The notes: generated from the sequence alone by a model not told the origin. A stretch of 64,000 nt of DNA from Defluviimonas aquaemixtae (GCF_900302475.1 NZ_OMOQ01000002.1:619740-683739); one strand, 5' to 3'. Shown: positions 8,330-17,120, numbered from the stretch's first letter. Numbers and translations are program-made.

Positions 8330-9420
8330 CGCAGGCCTCCTCCAATGTTGACCATGGCTTCGACGAGATTTTGATTGCTGAAGTATTGGGTCGGGATCAT
8401 GGCATGTCCGGCAAGAGCAAAGGGATTGTGGCACCCCCAACTTGTACCCCAACTGTTCCGAACTGCGAAATAATCGATTCCGAAGGGGTTTTCGGGGTCC
8501 TTGGCATCGATGTAACCGACCACGCACATGGCATGGCCGCCGCGCAGTTTTTCGCCCGGCAGCGGCATCCGGATCAACCCATCAAGTGCAGTGGAGGTCG
8601 AGACGAAGCTCTCGTAGAGCTTTACGCTGACCGCCACGGGCATCGGCCCGAGATCGTCATGCAGCTCGCCGCACAGCGCCAGTTTGATCAGCCCGGGCAC
8701 CTGCTCTGGCTTCGCGCCGAGCAACGAGACATGGCCCATGGTCCGGCTCTGTCCGGCAAGGGCCGCCAGCAGCGAGATCGGCTGTTCCCGGATTGCCGCG
8801 GTGTAAGGGTAACTTTGTTCGTCCACATGCCCGATCTCGAAGCCATGCTGCATCGCGAACCTCAGCCAGCTGCCTTCGCCCGGGTAGTTGTCCCGGGACT
8901 TCGCGCCCCGGTACGCATAGCCCGGCGACATCTGGCGGCCGAGCCGGTACTCGTGGGTGGCATTGGCCGCCCACCCGACACAGGTTCCATGAGGACCCTG
9001 GTTTCCGACCGGTTGCATCTTTTCCACGAGGAGTTTGCGAGACGGCAGCTGAAGCGTCCGCGCCGCGAGGAGCGCCGCAATCTGATCTTCGGGGGCTCCG
9101 CTTGCCGCGGTCATAGCCAGGGCCGCCGGCGGCTCTTGCAGCGGAACACCGGAGGTCGAGATCACGTCGAAGGTCGTGGCCACGTTCTGGAAGTCCCGAA
9201 GCGGCCCGAGTTTTTCGACGACGAGGCGGATCGCCTTGGTGCCTGAGACGCCAGTCGCCGCTTTCAGCTGGCGCGGGTCGCGAACCGCAAGTTCTGCCAG
9301 CTGAAGCGCGCTGACAATGCCGTTCCGTTTCATCCGCGCGACCGCGGCGTTGGAAAACCCCAGCGCATCGACTGTCATCTCGGCGGCACTGGGCAAGGAC
9401 ATGTAGTTCGGCTCCTGCAT
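8326..9420 (-). CDS. Papain-like (C1) cysteine peptidase with HhH-like N-terminus
   Basis: A 364-residue protein with the full C1 catalytic set: Gln141 and Cys147 in GNQGPHGTCVGWAA, His296 in GGHAMCVVGY and Asn322 in VRNSWGTSWG. There is no signal peptide, so it should act in the cytoplasm, unlike most secreted bacterial papain homologues. Residues about 25-75 resemble a helix-hairpin-helix unit (LKAATGVSGTKAIRLV), a fold used for DNA or protein contact. The ATG at 9420 overlaps the preceding stop (TGATG) and has AAGGAGG in front, so it is preferred over the ATG at 9438. With two CHAT peptidases in the same island this makes three cysteine peptidases of two clans under one apparent control. 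Confidence 0.88.
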   Translation of the reverse strand: MQEPNYMSLPSAAEMTVDALGFSNAAVARMKRNGIVSALQLAELAVRDPRQLKAATGVSGTKAIRLVVEKLGPLRDFQNVATTFDVISTSGVPLQEPPAALAMTAASGAPEDQIAALLAARTLQLPSRKLLVEKMQPVGNQGPHGTCVGWAANATHEYRLGRQMSPGYAYRGAKSRDNYPGEGSWLRFAMQHGFEIGHVDEQSYPYTAAIREQPISLLAALAGQSRTMGHVSLLGAKPEQVPGLIKLALCGELHDDLGPMPVAVSVKLYESFVSTSTALDGLIRMPLPGEKLRGGHAMCVVGYIDAKDPENPFGIDYFAVRNSWGTSWGCHNPFALAGHAMIPTQYFSNQNLVEAMVNIGGGLR

Positions 9421-9791
9421 CAGGGGGCCTCCTTCCATGGTGAGGGGGGAGAGTCGTCTGGATCGTCGGCGTGCGTCTCGTGGGCGCCGGTCTCGCCGGG
9501 GTCCTCGAAGGTCGGGACACCGGACGGGATCTCGGCGTAGGGTGACGGCGGGACCGCTTCGATGGGCAGCGCCTTGCTGAGCCGCTCGGTTGCCTCAGCG
9601 AGATCGGCCAGATTCACACCGGCATCTGCGGCAAGCCGACGGTCTGTCGCCAGCCGGGCAACCAGGTCCGCTGCGTGCGGCAGGGTCACCACGGCATAGC
9701 GCGCAAAGAGCTCTCGCACCGAGGTTGGCAAGCCATCGAACACACTGGCCTCTGCGGGTTCGGGTGATGACGGAAGATCAGGGTCAGTCAT
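9420..9791 (-). CDS. 123-aa acidic protein of unknown function
   Basis: A small protein with a helical core (VRELFARYAVVTLPHAADLVARL, given here only as the region of residues 25-47) between acidic, Pro-rich, disordered ends. No family recognised. It overlaps the papain gene by a TGATG junction and is itself entered through a 4-base ATGA overlap from the small 53-codon ORF, so its translation is coupled on both sides. It could be a chaperone, inhibitor or adaptor for the peptidase that follows it; this is inferred from position only. Confidence 0.65.
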   Translation of the reverse strand: MTDPDLPSSPEPAEASVFDGLPTSVRELFARYAVVTLPHAADLVARLATDRRLAADAGVNLADLAEATERLSKALPIEAVPPSPYAEIPSGVPTFEDPGETGAHETHADDPDDSPPSPWKEAP

Positions 9792-9996
9792 GGTTCAGGT
9801 CCTTGAGATGACGGGCGGCTAAAAGGGCTCTGGGATGGAGCGGGGTAGCCGAGCCGGTTGGGTGCCACCCCACCTGAGGGGCGGAACGGCTGGGCCGCGC
9901 GCTGCGGCCAAAGCGGGAGCGCCTTGGAGCCGCCGCCATAGCCAGCCATGGGCGCCTCCTTTCTGTTGAGGGTTGCGGTGCGGTAGTGTGGATCAT
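9784..9996 (-). CDS. 70-codon first-cistron ORF (alternative to the 53-codon ORF)
   Basis: An ORF starting MIHTTAPQPSTERRR, Arg/Ala/Pro-rich, 56 bases after motif copy c and preceded by AAAGGTGAG. The distance matches the leaders of the other motif copies, which argues that transcripts are first read here. It overlaps the downstream 123-aa gene by 8 bases. Both this frame and the 53-codon frame have similar third-position GC content, so sequence alone does not settle which is a protein. Confidence 0.35.
   Translation of the reverse strand: MIHTTAPQPSTERRRPWLAMAAAPRRSRFGRSARPSRSAPQVGWHPTGSATPLHPRALLAARHLKDLNHD
9788..9949 (-). CDS. 53-residue Gly/Pro-rich small ORF
   Basis: A small ORF beginning MAGYGGGSKALPLWPQ, rich in Gly, Pro, Arg and Ser and so probably disordered. 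A near-perfect ribosome binding site (AAAGGAGG) stands 5 bases before the ATG and the stop overlaps the next gene by ATGA. Those two signs favour it as real. It lies in a different frame from, and inside, the 70-codon ORF at 9784-9996; only one of the two may be made, or the first may be a leader. Confidence 0.45.
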   Translation of the reverse strand: MAGYGGGSKALPLWPQRAAQPFRPSGGVAPNRLGYPAPSQSPFSRPSSQGPEP

Positions 9997-10051
9997 TCGT
10001 ACTCACCTTTGAGCGTTCCGCCTGGGCGACCAACGCTAACTGCATTATGGG

Positions 10052-10079
10052 ATCAGCCGCCGAGGCCACCGTTTTGCCG
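10052..10079 (-). promoter_or_regulatory. Bipartite island motif, copy c
   Basis: The minus strand reads CGGCAAAA, 13 bases, GGCTGAT. It heads the unit with the small ORFs, the 123-aa protein, the papain-like peptidase and the 473-aa and 210-aa genes. An AGCGTT/AACGCT stem can form in the leader. The region 10080-10356 behind it holds no gene that I can support. Confidence 0.6.
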
Positions 10080-10356
10080 GATTGGGCGAAGTTTTTTCGC
10101 GGAGATGGATGAGAGGGTTTGGCCGAGGGTCTGTCTTGGGCCTGATGTCAGGGCCCCCGGCCAGGCCCGTATGGGCCCGACCGAGGCGGTGCTGTCCGAT
10201 GGCGGATTACTATGCCGTGATCGGGGTGCGCACTTTGTGTTGGGTCCATCCGATGGCTTGAAGCACAGCGCCGTTGAGGGTGTCAGAGCTCGCTATGTTC
10301 GCGCCGTTGATGGCCACGCAGAAGCGACCGTCCGGGCAATCTTCGAAGCAGCGTTT

Positions 10357-10674
10357 TTATTCGCTTGCTTCCGTGTCCACGTGCTCGAAGCGGTAAAGGA
10401 CTTCGACGGCGCCCAGATGTCTTTCGATTCTACGTTCGAAAAGTTCCAGGTCGTTTGAAATGTGCGCTAGCGTTTCTCTGATTGGTTCAAAGTCGACATC
10501 AGGCTCGTAGTCCTGCCTGATCATGTAATCGGTTACGCCTGAATCCGCTTTTCGCTCAGTGTTGCGTACCGCGATTTGTAGCGCAACGAGGGAGCGCATT
10601 AGATCTTGGACAGTGCTTTCTGAACCTTTCAGTGTAAAGAGCATGGTGTCGCCCTTATCGATATTGGTCTGCAT
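10357..10674 (-). CDS. 105-aa helical protein of unknown function
   Basis: A small, acidic, helix-rich protein (VQDLMRSLVALQIAV, then LAHISNDLELFERRIERH), possibly a dimeric coiled coil. No family recognised. The ATG has GGGAGA at a normal distance and lies exactly 53 bases after motif copy d. Its 5' leader (with a GGGGA/TCCCC hairpin) and the ribosome binding site are duplicated upstream in front of the decayed CHAT copy, showing that this junction took part in the local rearrangement. It stands alone as a single-gene unit. Confidence 0.65.
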   Translation of the reverse strand: MQTNIDKGDTMLFTLKGSESTVQDLMRSLVALQIAVRNTERKADSGVTDYMIRQDYEPDVDFEPIRETLAHISNDLELFERRIERHLGAVEVLYRFEHVDTEASE

Positions 10675-10700
10675 GGTGATCTCCCTTGCTGCAGAGTGGC

Positions 10701-10925
10701 GGGGATTGCGTCCCCTGTGCCGGGAGATCAGCCGGTGACCGACCCGGTTTGCCGGGTCGGGTCAAACAAGTGCTGGCGTCAGCCGTGGGGGTAGCCCTCG
10801 AAGACCACCAGGGCGTGTTGCAGGACGTCAAGGCGCAGCCGGTCCTCGGGTGTCTCGGCCGGGATCCGCGGGTGGATGTGGCGCGCCAGGATCGGGGTCA
10901 GCTCGGCTGCGCTCGGGGAAGCCTC
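10701..10925. repeat. Duplicated CHAT 3'-end block, copy 1
   Basis: About 225 bp that match 11330-11554 at a constant offset of 629 bp with scattered substitutions. The block covers the CHAT C-terminal codons, the motif and the leader of the following gene, so a whole gene-junction unit was duplicated in tandem. Confidence 0.75.
10727..10754 (-). promoter_or_regulatory. Bipartite island motif, copy d
   Basis: The minus strand reads CGGCAAAC, 13 bases, GGCTGAT, 53 bases before the 105-aa gene. It is nearly identical to copy e together with its flanks, because both lie in a duplicated block. Confidence 0.6.
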
Positions 10926-11305
10926 GCGGGTGGTCAGCTCTTCTGCAAGGCCGTGAAAGTCTGTCCAGCGGTGGTCCACTTCACCGCCCCATCCCGGGCG
11001 CGCTCCCAGAGCCAGCGGCTGGGCACCCTAGCCTCGTTCCCAGGGGCGGCATACAGCCCCCGGCTCAGGGCAAAGATCGGCAGCGCCCCGGCACTCCGCA
11101 CCGTCAGCCCCTCCGGCGCCCCGGAGGCCACCGGAAGGTTGTGGAATGCGCCCATTGTGCAGACCGTCACCTGAGAGACCCCCTCCAGCGCCCCACCTTC
11201 TTCCAGAGGCGCCCAGATCAGCTGGCGCATCCCATGCTCGGGCTGTGACCGGCGGGCATGGGCAGGCTTGGGGCCGCGGCGGGTGTGGCGGGGGCTGTGG
11301 TCCGT
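10779..11305 (-). pseudogene. Decayed CHAT peptidase copy
   Basis: Minus-strand remnant of the CHAT gene. The part at 10934-11230 matches an internal CHAT stretch (QVTVCTMGAFHNLPVASG, ALPIFALSRGLY). It then jumps, losing the catalytic His and Cys segments, to the C-terminal stretch at 10779-10979 (ILARHIHPRIPAETPEDRL) in another frame. Upstream a ribosome-binding-site-like GGAGATC remains, but the codon where the ATG would be reads ACG, in frame with the CHAT part. It sits between the intact CHAT-A gene and the 105-aa gene. A short truncated product from ATG 11230 is not excluded. Confidence 0.8.
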
Positions 11306-11329
11306 TTCGATCTCCTGTTCTGGACGCCA

Positions 11330-11554
11330 GGGGATTGCGTCCCCTGTGCCTGGAGATCAGCCGGTGACCGGTCCGGTTTGCCGGGTTGGGTCAAAAAAGT
11401 GCTGGCTTCAGCCCTGTGGGTATCCTTCGAAGACCACGAGGGCGTGTTGCAGTACGCCAAGGCGCAGCCGGTCCTCGGGCGTCTCGGCCGGGATTCGCGG
11501 GTGGATGTGGCGCGCCAGGATCGGGGCGAGCTCGGCCGCGCTCGGGGGAGACTC
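11330..11554. repeat. Duplicated CHAT 3'-end block, copy 2
   Basis: Partner of 10701-10925. This copy contains the genuine 3' end of CHAT peptidase A (stop at 11408) and motif copy e. Confidence 0.75.
11356..11383 (-). promoter_or_regulatory. Bipartite island motif, copy e
   Basis: The minus strand reads CGGCAAAC, 13 bases, GGCTGAT. It now points at the decayed CHAT copy. About 51 bases downstream is an ACG where an ATG is expected, so this unit has probably lost its start. Confidence 0.55.
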
Positions 11555-14500
11555 GGCCCCCGCGAGCGTCTCGGCCAGGCCGATGAAATCCGTCCAGATA
11601 CGGAGCACAGGCGGGACATCTTTCTCGAGTCCGGCCGGCGTCCCGCCCGCGGCGAGTTCTCGGGCGAAGTCCTCGGCCCTGTGCGCGGCTAGGGCTTCTG
11701 CCACCAGACGCATCAGCTCGGGGTCGTCCTCGGGATGGGTCGGGTCGAGCACACGTCGGGCGTGGTCTGCAGCCGCCCCCAAGGGTATGCCGCGGTGGCT
11801 CACCTGGGCGGTGATTGTCAGGCCTGTCAGTAGGCCGATCGTATCGGGCACGGGGCTTAGAAAGGCCACCACCGTCTGCGCGCCGTTCCTCAGGGCCCCG
11901 TTGACCAGGCCCACCGGGGTGCCCTCGATCAGGTCGTCGAAGTTCTGGCCCACGACGCAGGCCATGAACATCCAGCCCTCGACCACCGGACGGCGCACGA
12001 GGTCCCGCTCCGTGACCCCGCTCCCCAGTTTTAGGATCGGCAGCGGGGGCGTCACTGAGCCGTCGACAGTGCCATGACAGGCCGCATGGGCGAGCCGTAC
12101 CACCGGACCCTCGGCCTCCGCGAAGCGCACCCCGCTCGCTCGGATCACCGCCCCGTCCCGGGCGCGCTCCCAGAGCCACTGGCTCGCTGCGATCTCCACA
12201 CCGGTTTGCGGGATGTCTGAAGAAGCCTTCACATCGTCATCGTACAAGAGTGCGACTGGGGCCTCCACCGCCGCCGCCGGTCTGGTCGGCGCGCTGGCCT
12301 CGTCACTGGCCTCGTTCCCGGGGCCGGCATAAAGACCCCGGCTCAGGGCAAAGATCGGCAGCGCGCCGGCGCTGCGCACCGTCAGCCCCTCAGGCGCCCC
12401 GGATGCTACCGGCAAGTTGTGGAATGCGCCCATTGTGCAGACCGTCACCTGGGAGACTCCCTCCAGAGCCCCGCTCGCCTCCAGAGGCGTCCAGATCAGC
12501 TGGCGCATCCCCCGCTCGATCTCGGACCAGGCGGTGCCGAGCATCGCCTCGGGCAGGGGCTCGGGCTTGTCGGCACCGGGCCGGTCCGGCGACTTCCGCA
12601 CACCGCCTCGGGCAACGCTCAGCGAAGCGCCCGCACGCCTGAACAGCGCCGCCAAGTCCGCCACCCCGGGGACATCCTCCGAGGGCGTCGGCGCATGCAC
12701 CAGACGCGGCGCGCCGGTCTTGCCCAGCACCCAAAGGTGGCTCGTCGTAACCTTCTCCGCCGCCTCGGCATCGGGGTCTTCATGCGGGAGAACCAGCACC
12801 AGAAGCTCCTCCGCCCCCAGCCCAGACTGCAGCCGCTCCACCGTGATCTGCTTCACGGGGTCCGCCAGGATCTCGTACCCCGGCACCTCGGCCGCCGCAG
12901 CCTTCAGCGCCTCGTAGCGCTTGCGGGCCGTCCTGATCTCTTCCTTCTTCGCTTCGATCTCGGCCCGGCGGTCAACCGGTGCCGGACCGCCCTCAACTGC
13001 TAACGCCATTCCCTCGAACCCGCGGACGCGTCGAGTGCTGCCTTCCGAAGCGTCATCGTCGTGCCCATCGTCTCCATCTGCGCGTCTCCCGAGCGGATCC
13101 CCTTCAAGGACCTGCAGTTCGGTCAGTAGTCGCCGCAGTTCCCGACGCTTCAGTGCAAAATCCCGAATCCTGGCGTCCACCCCCGCCCCCTTTGCCGATA
13201 GCGCTTCCTCTAAGAGCTCCGCCACAACCTGCCGTCCTTGCAGCGCGAGGACGATATCCTTCATCGCCTTTGCCGCTTCCTGATCCTCGCCCTCTCTAGC
13301 CACGGCGAAGGACCACCACTGCAGATGGAAGACACCGAACCAATATCGTAGCCTTTTCAAATGAGTGTCAGTTTCTTTGCGGTTGACCAGATCCACGATG
13401 TCGACCAACAATGCGCTCTTTTCGCGAGCCCAAGCATGCAACTCAACGTTCTTCTTGCGGTGTTTCCCTAGGCCCAAAAGGCTAGCCAGCCTGCGGATAA
13501 CATCCGACTGCGCGTTGGATTGCTCGACTTCGGTCACACGGATCAGAAGACCCAGGCTATACGCTTGGCCGAGATTTGCGCTCGCTCCAGCACCCGCAAA
13601 TTGAGAAAGTAATTGCGTGCCGGTGTCGCAAGATGTCCGGGCTTCATCGCGACGCCCAAGTCTAAATAGGCAATGCGAGCGATTCAGGAGAAGCGTGCCC
13701 GCATCCTTTTCTGGACGAGGCATTCTTCCCGCCTGAGTTGCAAGCCCGAGAAGATACAAAGCCTGATCGAAGTCTTGCAGCGCAGGCTTGAAGTCGCCTT
13801 TGTTAAGAAGCCATATTCCGCGACTGCAAAGAACCGAAACTGTGTCCGGCGCTGCCAAGAGTACATCATGCTCCTCCGAAAAATTTCTGATGCTGGCAAG
13901 TGCGATATCGTAGCATTCTTTGACAATTTCGTATGGAACATCGGACCGCTCAAGCAAATCTGCAAAAGCTTTATAAACTTTGGCCTCTTCTAGCGAAAGC
14001 CGATGCCTGTCATGAGGGTCCAAAGCGTCAAACAACTTGAGAAGCTCCGAGCCCTGTTCCTGCGCCTGTTGACTCTCACCGCGGTCCAAAAAGCACTGAA
14101 AGAGATTATACCTTGAGTTTATTTCGTGCTCCAAGATGCTGGTATCGCCATCTGTGAGCCTTGCATTCTTCATTTCCGAAGACCCTTGGCGCAGCCAATG
14201 TAGCGCCTCATCATTTCTTCCAGATTGGAAAAGAAGAGCGCCATAGTTCGACAGCGCTACCATTCTTGCCTCCTTAAAGGCATGATCAGAATTTTCGAGT
14301 GCGACTTGATCGAATAGGATAAGAGCTTTTTCATACTCGATCAGCGCTTCTGGATGCCTCTCGAGATTGATCAGGCAGTTTGCCCTATTAGCTGCAATTG
14401 TTGCCTTGGAGCCCAGGTTTCCTGGATCAATATCGAGATCCTCTGTCTTTTCGAGCACCCGCGCAGCCTCGTCGAAATCCACTAGAGCGTTCGGCGCCCG

Positions 14501-14749
14501 ACCAAGAGCGCTGTGGTTCAGGCCACGGCTCAAGAGGATCTGGTGTTTGATGGGACTGCCGTGCGGCTCACTTTCAGGATTGATGGAATTGAGCAGATCA
14601 AGAGCCCGATTTAGCTTCTTGATGGCCTCTTCGTACTGAAGTCTCTGATGATCATCGTTGGCTTCTTCGCGCAGCGAGATGACCTCCCTTATGATGCGTA
14701 GCGAGATGGCCGCCGCTGTGATCGCTTCGTCATTGTTGTTTTTGTCCAT
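11408..14749 (-). CDS. TPR-CHAT cysteine peptidase A
   Basis: An intact 1113-residue protein. Residues about 20-470 are TPR-like helical repeats (EEAIKKLNRALDLL, NALVDFDEAARVLEK, PEALIEYEKALILFD, NDEALHWLRQGSSEM). A helical linker with a coiled coil follows to about 600, and the CHAT domain occupies the C-terminal 450 or so residues. The catalytic dyad is visible: His892 in AHAACHG and Cys931 in FMACVVG. CHAT peptidases of this build (as in type III-E CRISPR and gasdermin operons) are switched on through the TPR part and cut a partner protein. It starts 25 bp after the ATPase stop. The CHAT half is GC-rich and shared with peptidase B; the TPR half is less GC-rich and unrelated to B, suggesting exchange of sensor domains. 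The target protein is unknown. Confidence 0.9.
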   Translation of the reverse strand: MDKNNNDEAITAAAISLRIIREVISLREEANDDHQRLQYEEAIKKLNRALDLLNSINPESEPHGSPIKHQILLSRGLNHSALGRAPNALVDFDEAARVLEKTEDLDIDPGNLGSKATIAANRANCLINLERHPEALIEYEKALILFDQVALENSDHAFKEARMVALSNYGALLFQSGRNDEALHWLRQGSSEMKNARLTDGDTSILEHEINSRYNLFQCFLDRGESQQAQEQGSELLKLFDALDPHDRHRLSLEEAKVYKAFADLLERSDVPYEIVKECYDIALASIRNFSEEHDVLLAAPDTVSVLCSRGIWLLNKGDFKPALQDFDQALYLLGLATQAGRMPRPEKDAGTLLLNRSHCLFRLGRRDEARTSCDTGTQLLSQFAGAGASANLGQAYSLGLLIRVTEVEQSNAQSDVIRRLASLLGLGKHRKKNVELHAWAREKSALLVDIVDLVNRKETDTHLKRLRYWFGVFHLQWWSFAVAREGEDQEAAKAMKDIVLALQGRQVVAELLEEALSAKGAGVDARIRDFALKRRELRRLLTELQVLEGDPLGRRADGDDGHDDDASEGSTRRVRGFEGMALAVEGGPAPVDRRAEIEAKKEEIRTARKRYEALKAAAAEVPGYEILADPVKQITVERLQSGLGAEELLVLVLPHEDPDAEAAEKVTTSHLWVLGKTGAPRLVHAPTPSEDVPGVADLAALFRRAGASLSVARGGVRKSPDRPGADKPEPLPEAMLGTAWSEIERGMRQLIWTPLEASGALEGVSQVTVCTMGAFHNLPVASGAPEGLTVRSAGALPIFALSRGLYAGPGNEASDEASAPTRPAAAVEAPVALLYDDDVKASSDIPQTGVEIAASQWLWERARDGAVIRASGVRFAEAEGPVVRLAHAACHGTVDGSVTPPLPILKLGSGVTERDLVRRPVVEGWMFMACVVGQNFDDLIEGTPVGLVNGALRNGAQTVVAFLSPVPDTIGLLTGLTITAQVSHRGIPLGAAADHARRVLDPTHPEDDPELMRLVAEALAAHRAEDFARELAAGGTPAGLEKDVPPVLRIWTDFIGLAETLAGAESPPSAAELAPILARHIHPRIPAETPEDRLRLGVLQHALVVFEGYPQG
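12031..12930. repeat. 900-bp near-identical CHAT-domain repeat, right copy
   Basis: Partner of 1-900, in the same orientation and frame, inside peptidase A. Such low divergence next to completely unrelated N-terminal halves points to recent gene conversion or domain swapping. Confidence 0.95.
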
Positions 14750-14774
14750 TAGAAGATGACCTTTGGGGCTGATG

Positions 14775-17120
14775 CTAGCTTGTGGAAAGACGTTTTATCG
14801 TTTGAATTGTAGTCGGCGTGCCAGGGCTTCTGGAAGTCCCGTTTCCGCCCGTCTCCTCGGTCCGCCCAAGCCTCGCCCTCTCTGGCACGCCGTGCGTCAG
14901 CGTCCTCGCCGCGAACACCCGGTCCGGCAGGCGCATGAGGGTCTGTTCGGTGATCCCGTCGGGCCTGTACCAATCCGAGAGCAATCTGGCGTCGGCAGGC
15001 CCGACGCGGAAGGTGATAAGATTGCCGACGTTGGAGAGCGCCGTGCCGGCCCAGTTACCGCGTTGTTGGGATCCCCCGAAGGAGGTCAGGTCCTGGGTGG
15101 CGAGGGTGAGTTCGGCGCCGGTCTTGCGGCCTTCGGCCAGGAGCTGGGCAAGGCCGTCGGTGGCGTAGGTCTGTACCTCGTCGCAGTAGAGCCTGAGCGT
15201 TGGACGTGCCGCGGCAGGGCGGGCGCAGCGGGCCAGAAGTGCCCCGGAGATCTGCATCGTGAATAGCGCCCCGATGAGGGCTGCGTCGGCCTCTCCGGTC
15301 CGCCCCTTGGCGAGGTTGACGAGGATCGACTGACCCGCGTCCACCGCAGCACGAACATCCAGCACACTTTCGCGGCTTGTCAGGATCGGGCGCAGTAGCG
15401 GATTGCCGGTCAGCATCGTCAGCTTGCCCGTGATATAGGGAGTGATGTTGGCCAAGCTGGCCTCGCCATCGACCTTCGTGGCGATGTCCCGCCAGAAGCG
15501 GATGACCTGTGCATCCGGGCACGTCTTGAGCAGGGTATTGCGGAAGGAAGGATCGCAGAACACTCGCTCCAAATCGGCCAGGTCCGGGCCTCCGTTGGTG
15601 GCCACAAGGGGCATGTCGGGATTGTCGGGACTCCGGGCCAGCATCAGCAAAAGCAGGCTAGAACGCCAAAAGCTCGCCCACATCGGACCGAACGCTTCAG
15701 AAACGTCAGGGTAGAGGACCCGCTGGAAGATGCTCGCCAGCTGGCTGGCCACATAGTTGGCGTGGACTTCCTGTTTACCGGCCGGACCACGGAGCAGATC
15801 GAGGCCGAAGGGCGCGCCGTCTTCCGAGAGATCGGCGCGGATTGCGCGCTGTTCGAGGCTCTCCCCGAACAGAGACACGGCTTCCGCATACAGGTCGCCA
15901 TGGGGATCGATCAGAACCACCGGAAGACCGGCCGAGATATCCTGGGCGAGAAAAGACCGGATCAGGGAGGATTTGCCGGTTCCCGTGGCACCAAGAATCA
16001 TCGTGTGGCGGCTGAGGTCCGCACGCGGGATCTGGAGGGGCTCTTCTTCCGCACTCTCTCCCAGGTAAAGGCCCTCACCGACGCTCCGGACCGGCCGGGC
16101 CAGCCGGGCGGCGCCGGCATACCCGAGCCGCTCAAGCACGGCCGCGGCCGGCAGGATCCGGGGACCCCAGATTCCCTCCGGCCAGGCAAGGGAGAGATCG
16201 AGGAGAGGCAGGCCGCGCGGTTCGTTTGCACCCTGCAAGTTGGTCAGGAGATGCGTTCCGATTACCGGGACCACAGCCGCGGCGGCATCAATGAGGGTGA
16301 GGGTGCAGGTGGCGCGCCACCCCCGTTCTGAGGCGATCCAAGCATCGAGGAGGCGGGCGTCTAACATCGCGCGCCGGCTGCCCAGCGGGTCTTCCATGAT
16401 GTTAGGGTAGCTGGGCCGGATCTGGCGCAAGCCTTCGCTAAGGAGAACCTTCTCTTGGAGCGTGAGGCTAAAGGCGGTGAAGGTTATGTCTAGGCGATAT
16501 CCCTCGGAGAGGCATTCGAGGGCCCGGAGGGCATCCTCGATGACTAGCGCCGGTGCGCTGTGCAGGGGCAGTCGCAAACCTGGGGCGTCGACGTCGCGCA
16601 GGCTGGGCTTTCCTCTTGGGCCTTTGGCGTCGTTTCGGCTGCAGAGATCGAGGATGCGTCCCGCCGGATCAAGACGGTGGGTTTTGGCTGGTGAGATTTT
16701 GTATGGGTGGATCTCGTCCATTGGCCGCGCCCGCAGACCGGGACATGCGGCCTCGACGGTGCGCGCAAACGTAGCCCTCGCCTCTTTGGAACACAGGGAA
16801 TTCGTGATCTGCACCGGTTCTTTCCCGAAAGCGGCGGCTCGGACCGACAGGCGAAGCCGATGCGTGCCCGTCTCTGCGGAGCCAGGGGTGTGGGCAAAGG
16901 ACAAGGTCAGGCTCTCTCCATTGGCCAGCAGATGCAGAAGCGGATCAAGGACCATCGCGGTCTTGTGATCAGCAGCCGGGCCGCCGGACCAAACCAGGTC
17001 AACCGTCGCGTCGGCAGCTTCGATCCCGGCATTATGCTTGAGGTCGCTGTGCTGTGTGGGATCCTGATCAATGCGATCTATGGCAGCCAAGGGGTCGGTG
17101 CTGTGGGAGCTGTCAGTCAT
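14775..17120 (-). CDS. VirD4/TraD/HerA-like P-loop ATPase
   Basis: A 781-residue protein with a Walker A, GATGTGKSS (about residues 377-385), and a Walker B, LRLYCDEVQ (Asp647-Glu648), in the arrangement of the type IV coupling-protein/HerA superfamily. The neighbouring signature AEGRKTGAELTLATQDL is typical of TraG/VirD4-like motors. No TM segments are seen at the N-terminus, unlike true conjugation coupling proteins, and no relaxase or mating-pair genes are nearby, so a role in conjugation is unlikely. Residues 1-340 form an unidentified N-terminal region. The ATG at 17120 was chosen for its GGAGG site and its ATGA overlap with the small upstream ORF; a start at 17162 lacks this. It is the first large gene of the island. 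Confidence 0.85.
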   Translation of the reverse strand: MTDSSHSTDPLAAIDRIDQDPTQHSDLKHNAGIEAADATVDLVWSGGPAADHKTAMVLDPLLHLLANGESLTLSFAHTPGSAETGTHRLRLSVRAAAFGKEPVQITNSLCSKEARATFARTVEAACPGLRARPMDEIHPYKISPAKTHRLDPAGRILDLCSRNDAKGPRGKPSLRDVDAPGLRLPLHSAPALVIEDALRALECLSEGYRLDITFTAFSLTLQEKVLLSEGLRQIRPSYPNIMEDPLGSRRAMLDARLLDAWIASERGWRATCTLTLIDAAAAVVPVIGTHLLTNLQGANEPRGLPLLDLSLAWPEGIWGPRILPAAAVLERLGYAGAARLARPVRSVGEGLYLGESAEEEPLQIPRADLSRHTMILGATGTGKSSLIRSFLAQDISAGLPVVLIDPHGDLYAEAVSLFGESLEQRAIRADLSEDGAPFGLDLLRGPAGKQEVHANYVASQLASIFQRVLYPDVSEAFGPMWASFWRSSLLLLMLARSPDNPDMPLVATNGGPDLADLERVFCDPSFRNTLLKTCPDAQVIRFWRDIATKVDGEASLANITPYITGKLTMLTGNPLLRPILTSRESVLDVRAAVDAGQSILVNLAKGRTGEADAALIGALFTMQISGALLARCARPAAARPTLRLYCDEVQTYATDGLAQLLAEGRKTGAELTLATQDLTSFGGSQQRGNWAGTALSNVGNLITFRVGPADARLLSDWYRPDGITEQTLMRLPDRVFAARTLTHGVPERARLGRTEETGGNGTSRSPGTPTTIQTIKRLSTS

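Noticed and set aside
10701..10754. GC-rich hairpins between the CHAT copies as terminators
   Set aside because: No T tract follows on the transcribed strand; the sequences coincide with the repeated motif and leader instead.
14775..17120. Reading the ATPase as a conjugation coupling protein
   Set aside because: No N-terminal TM segments and no relaxase or type IV secretion genes nearby.
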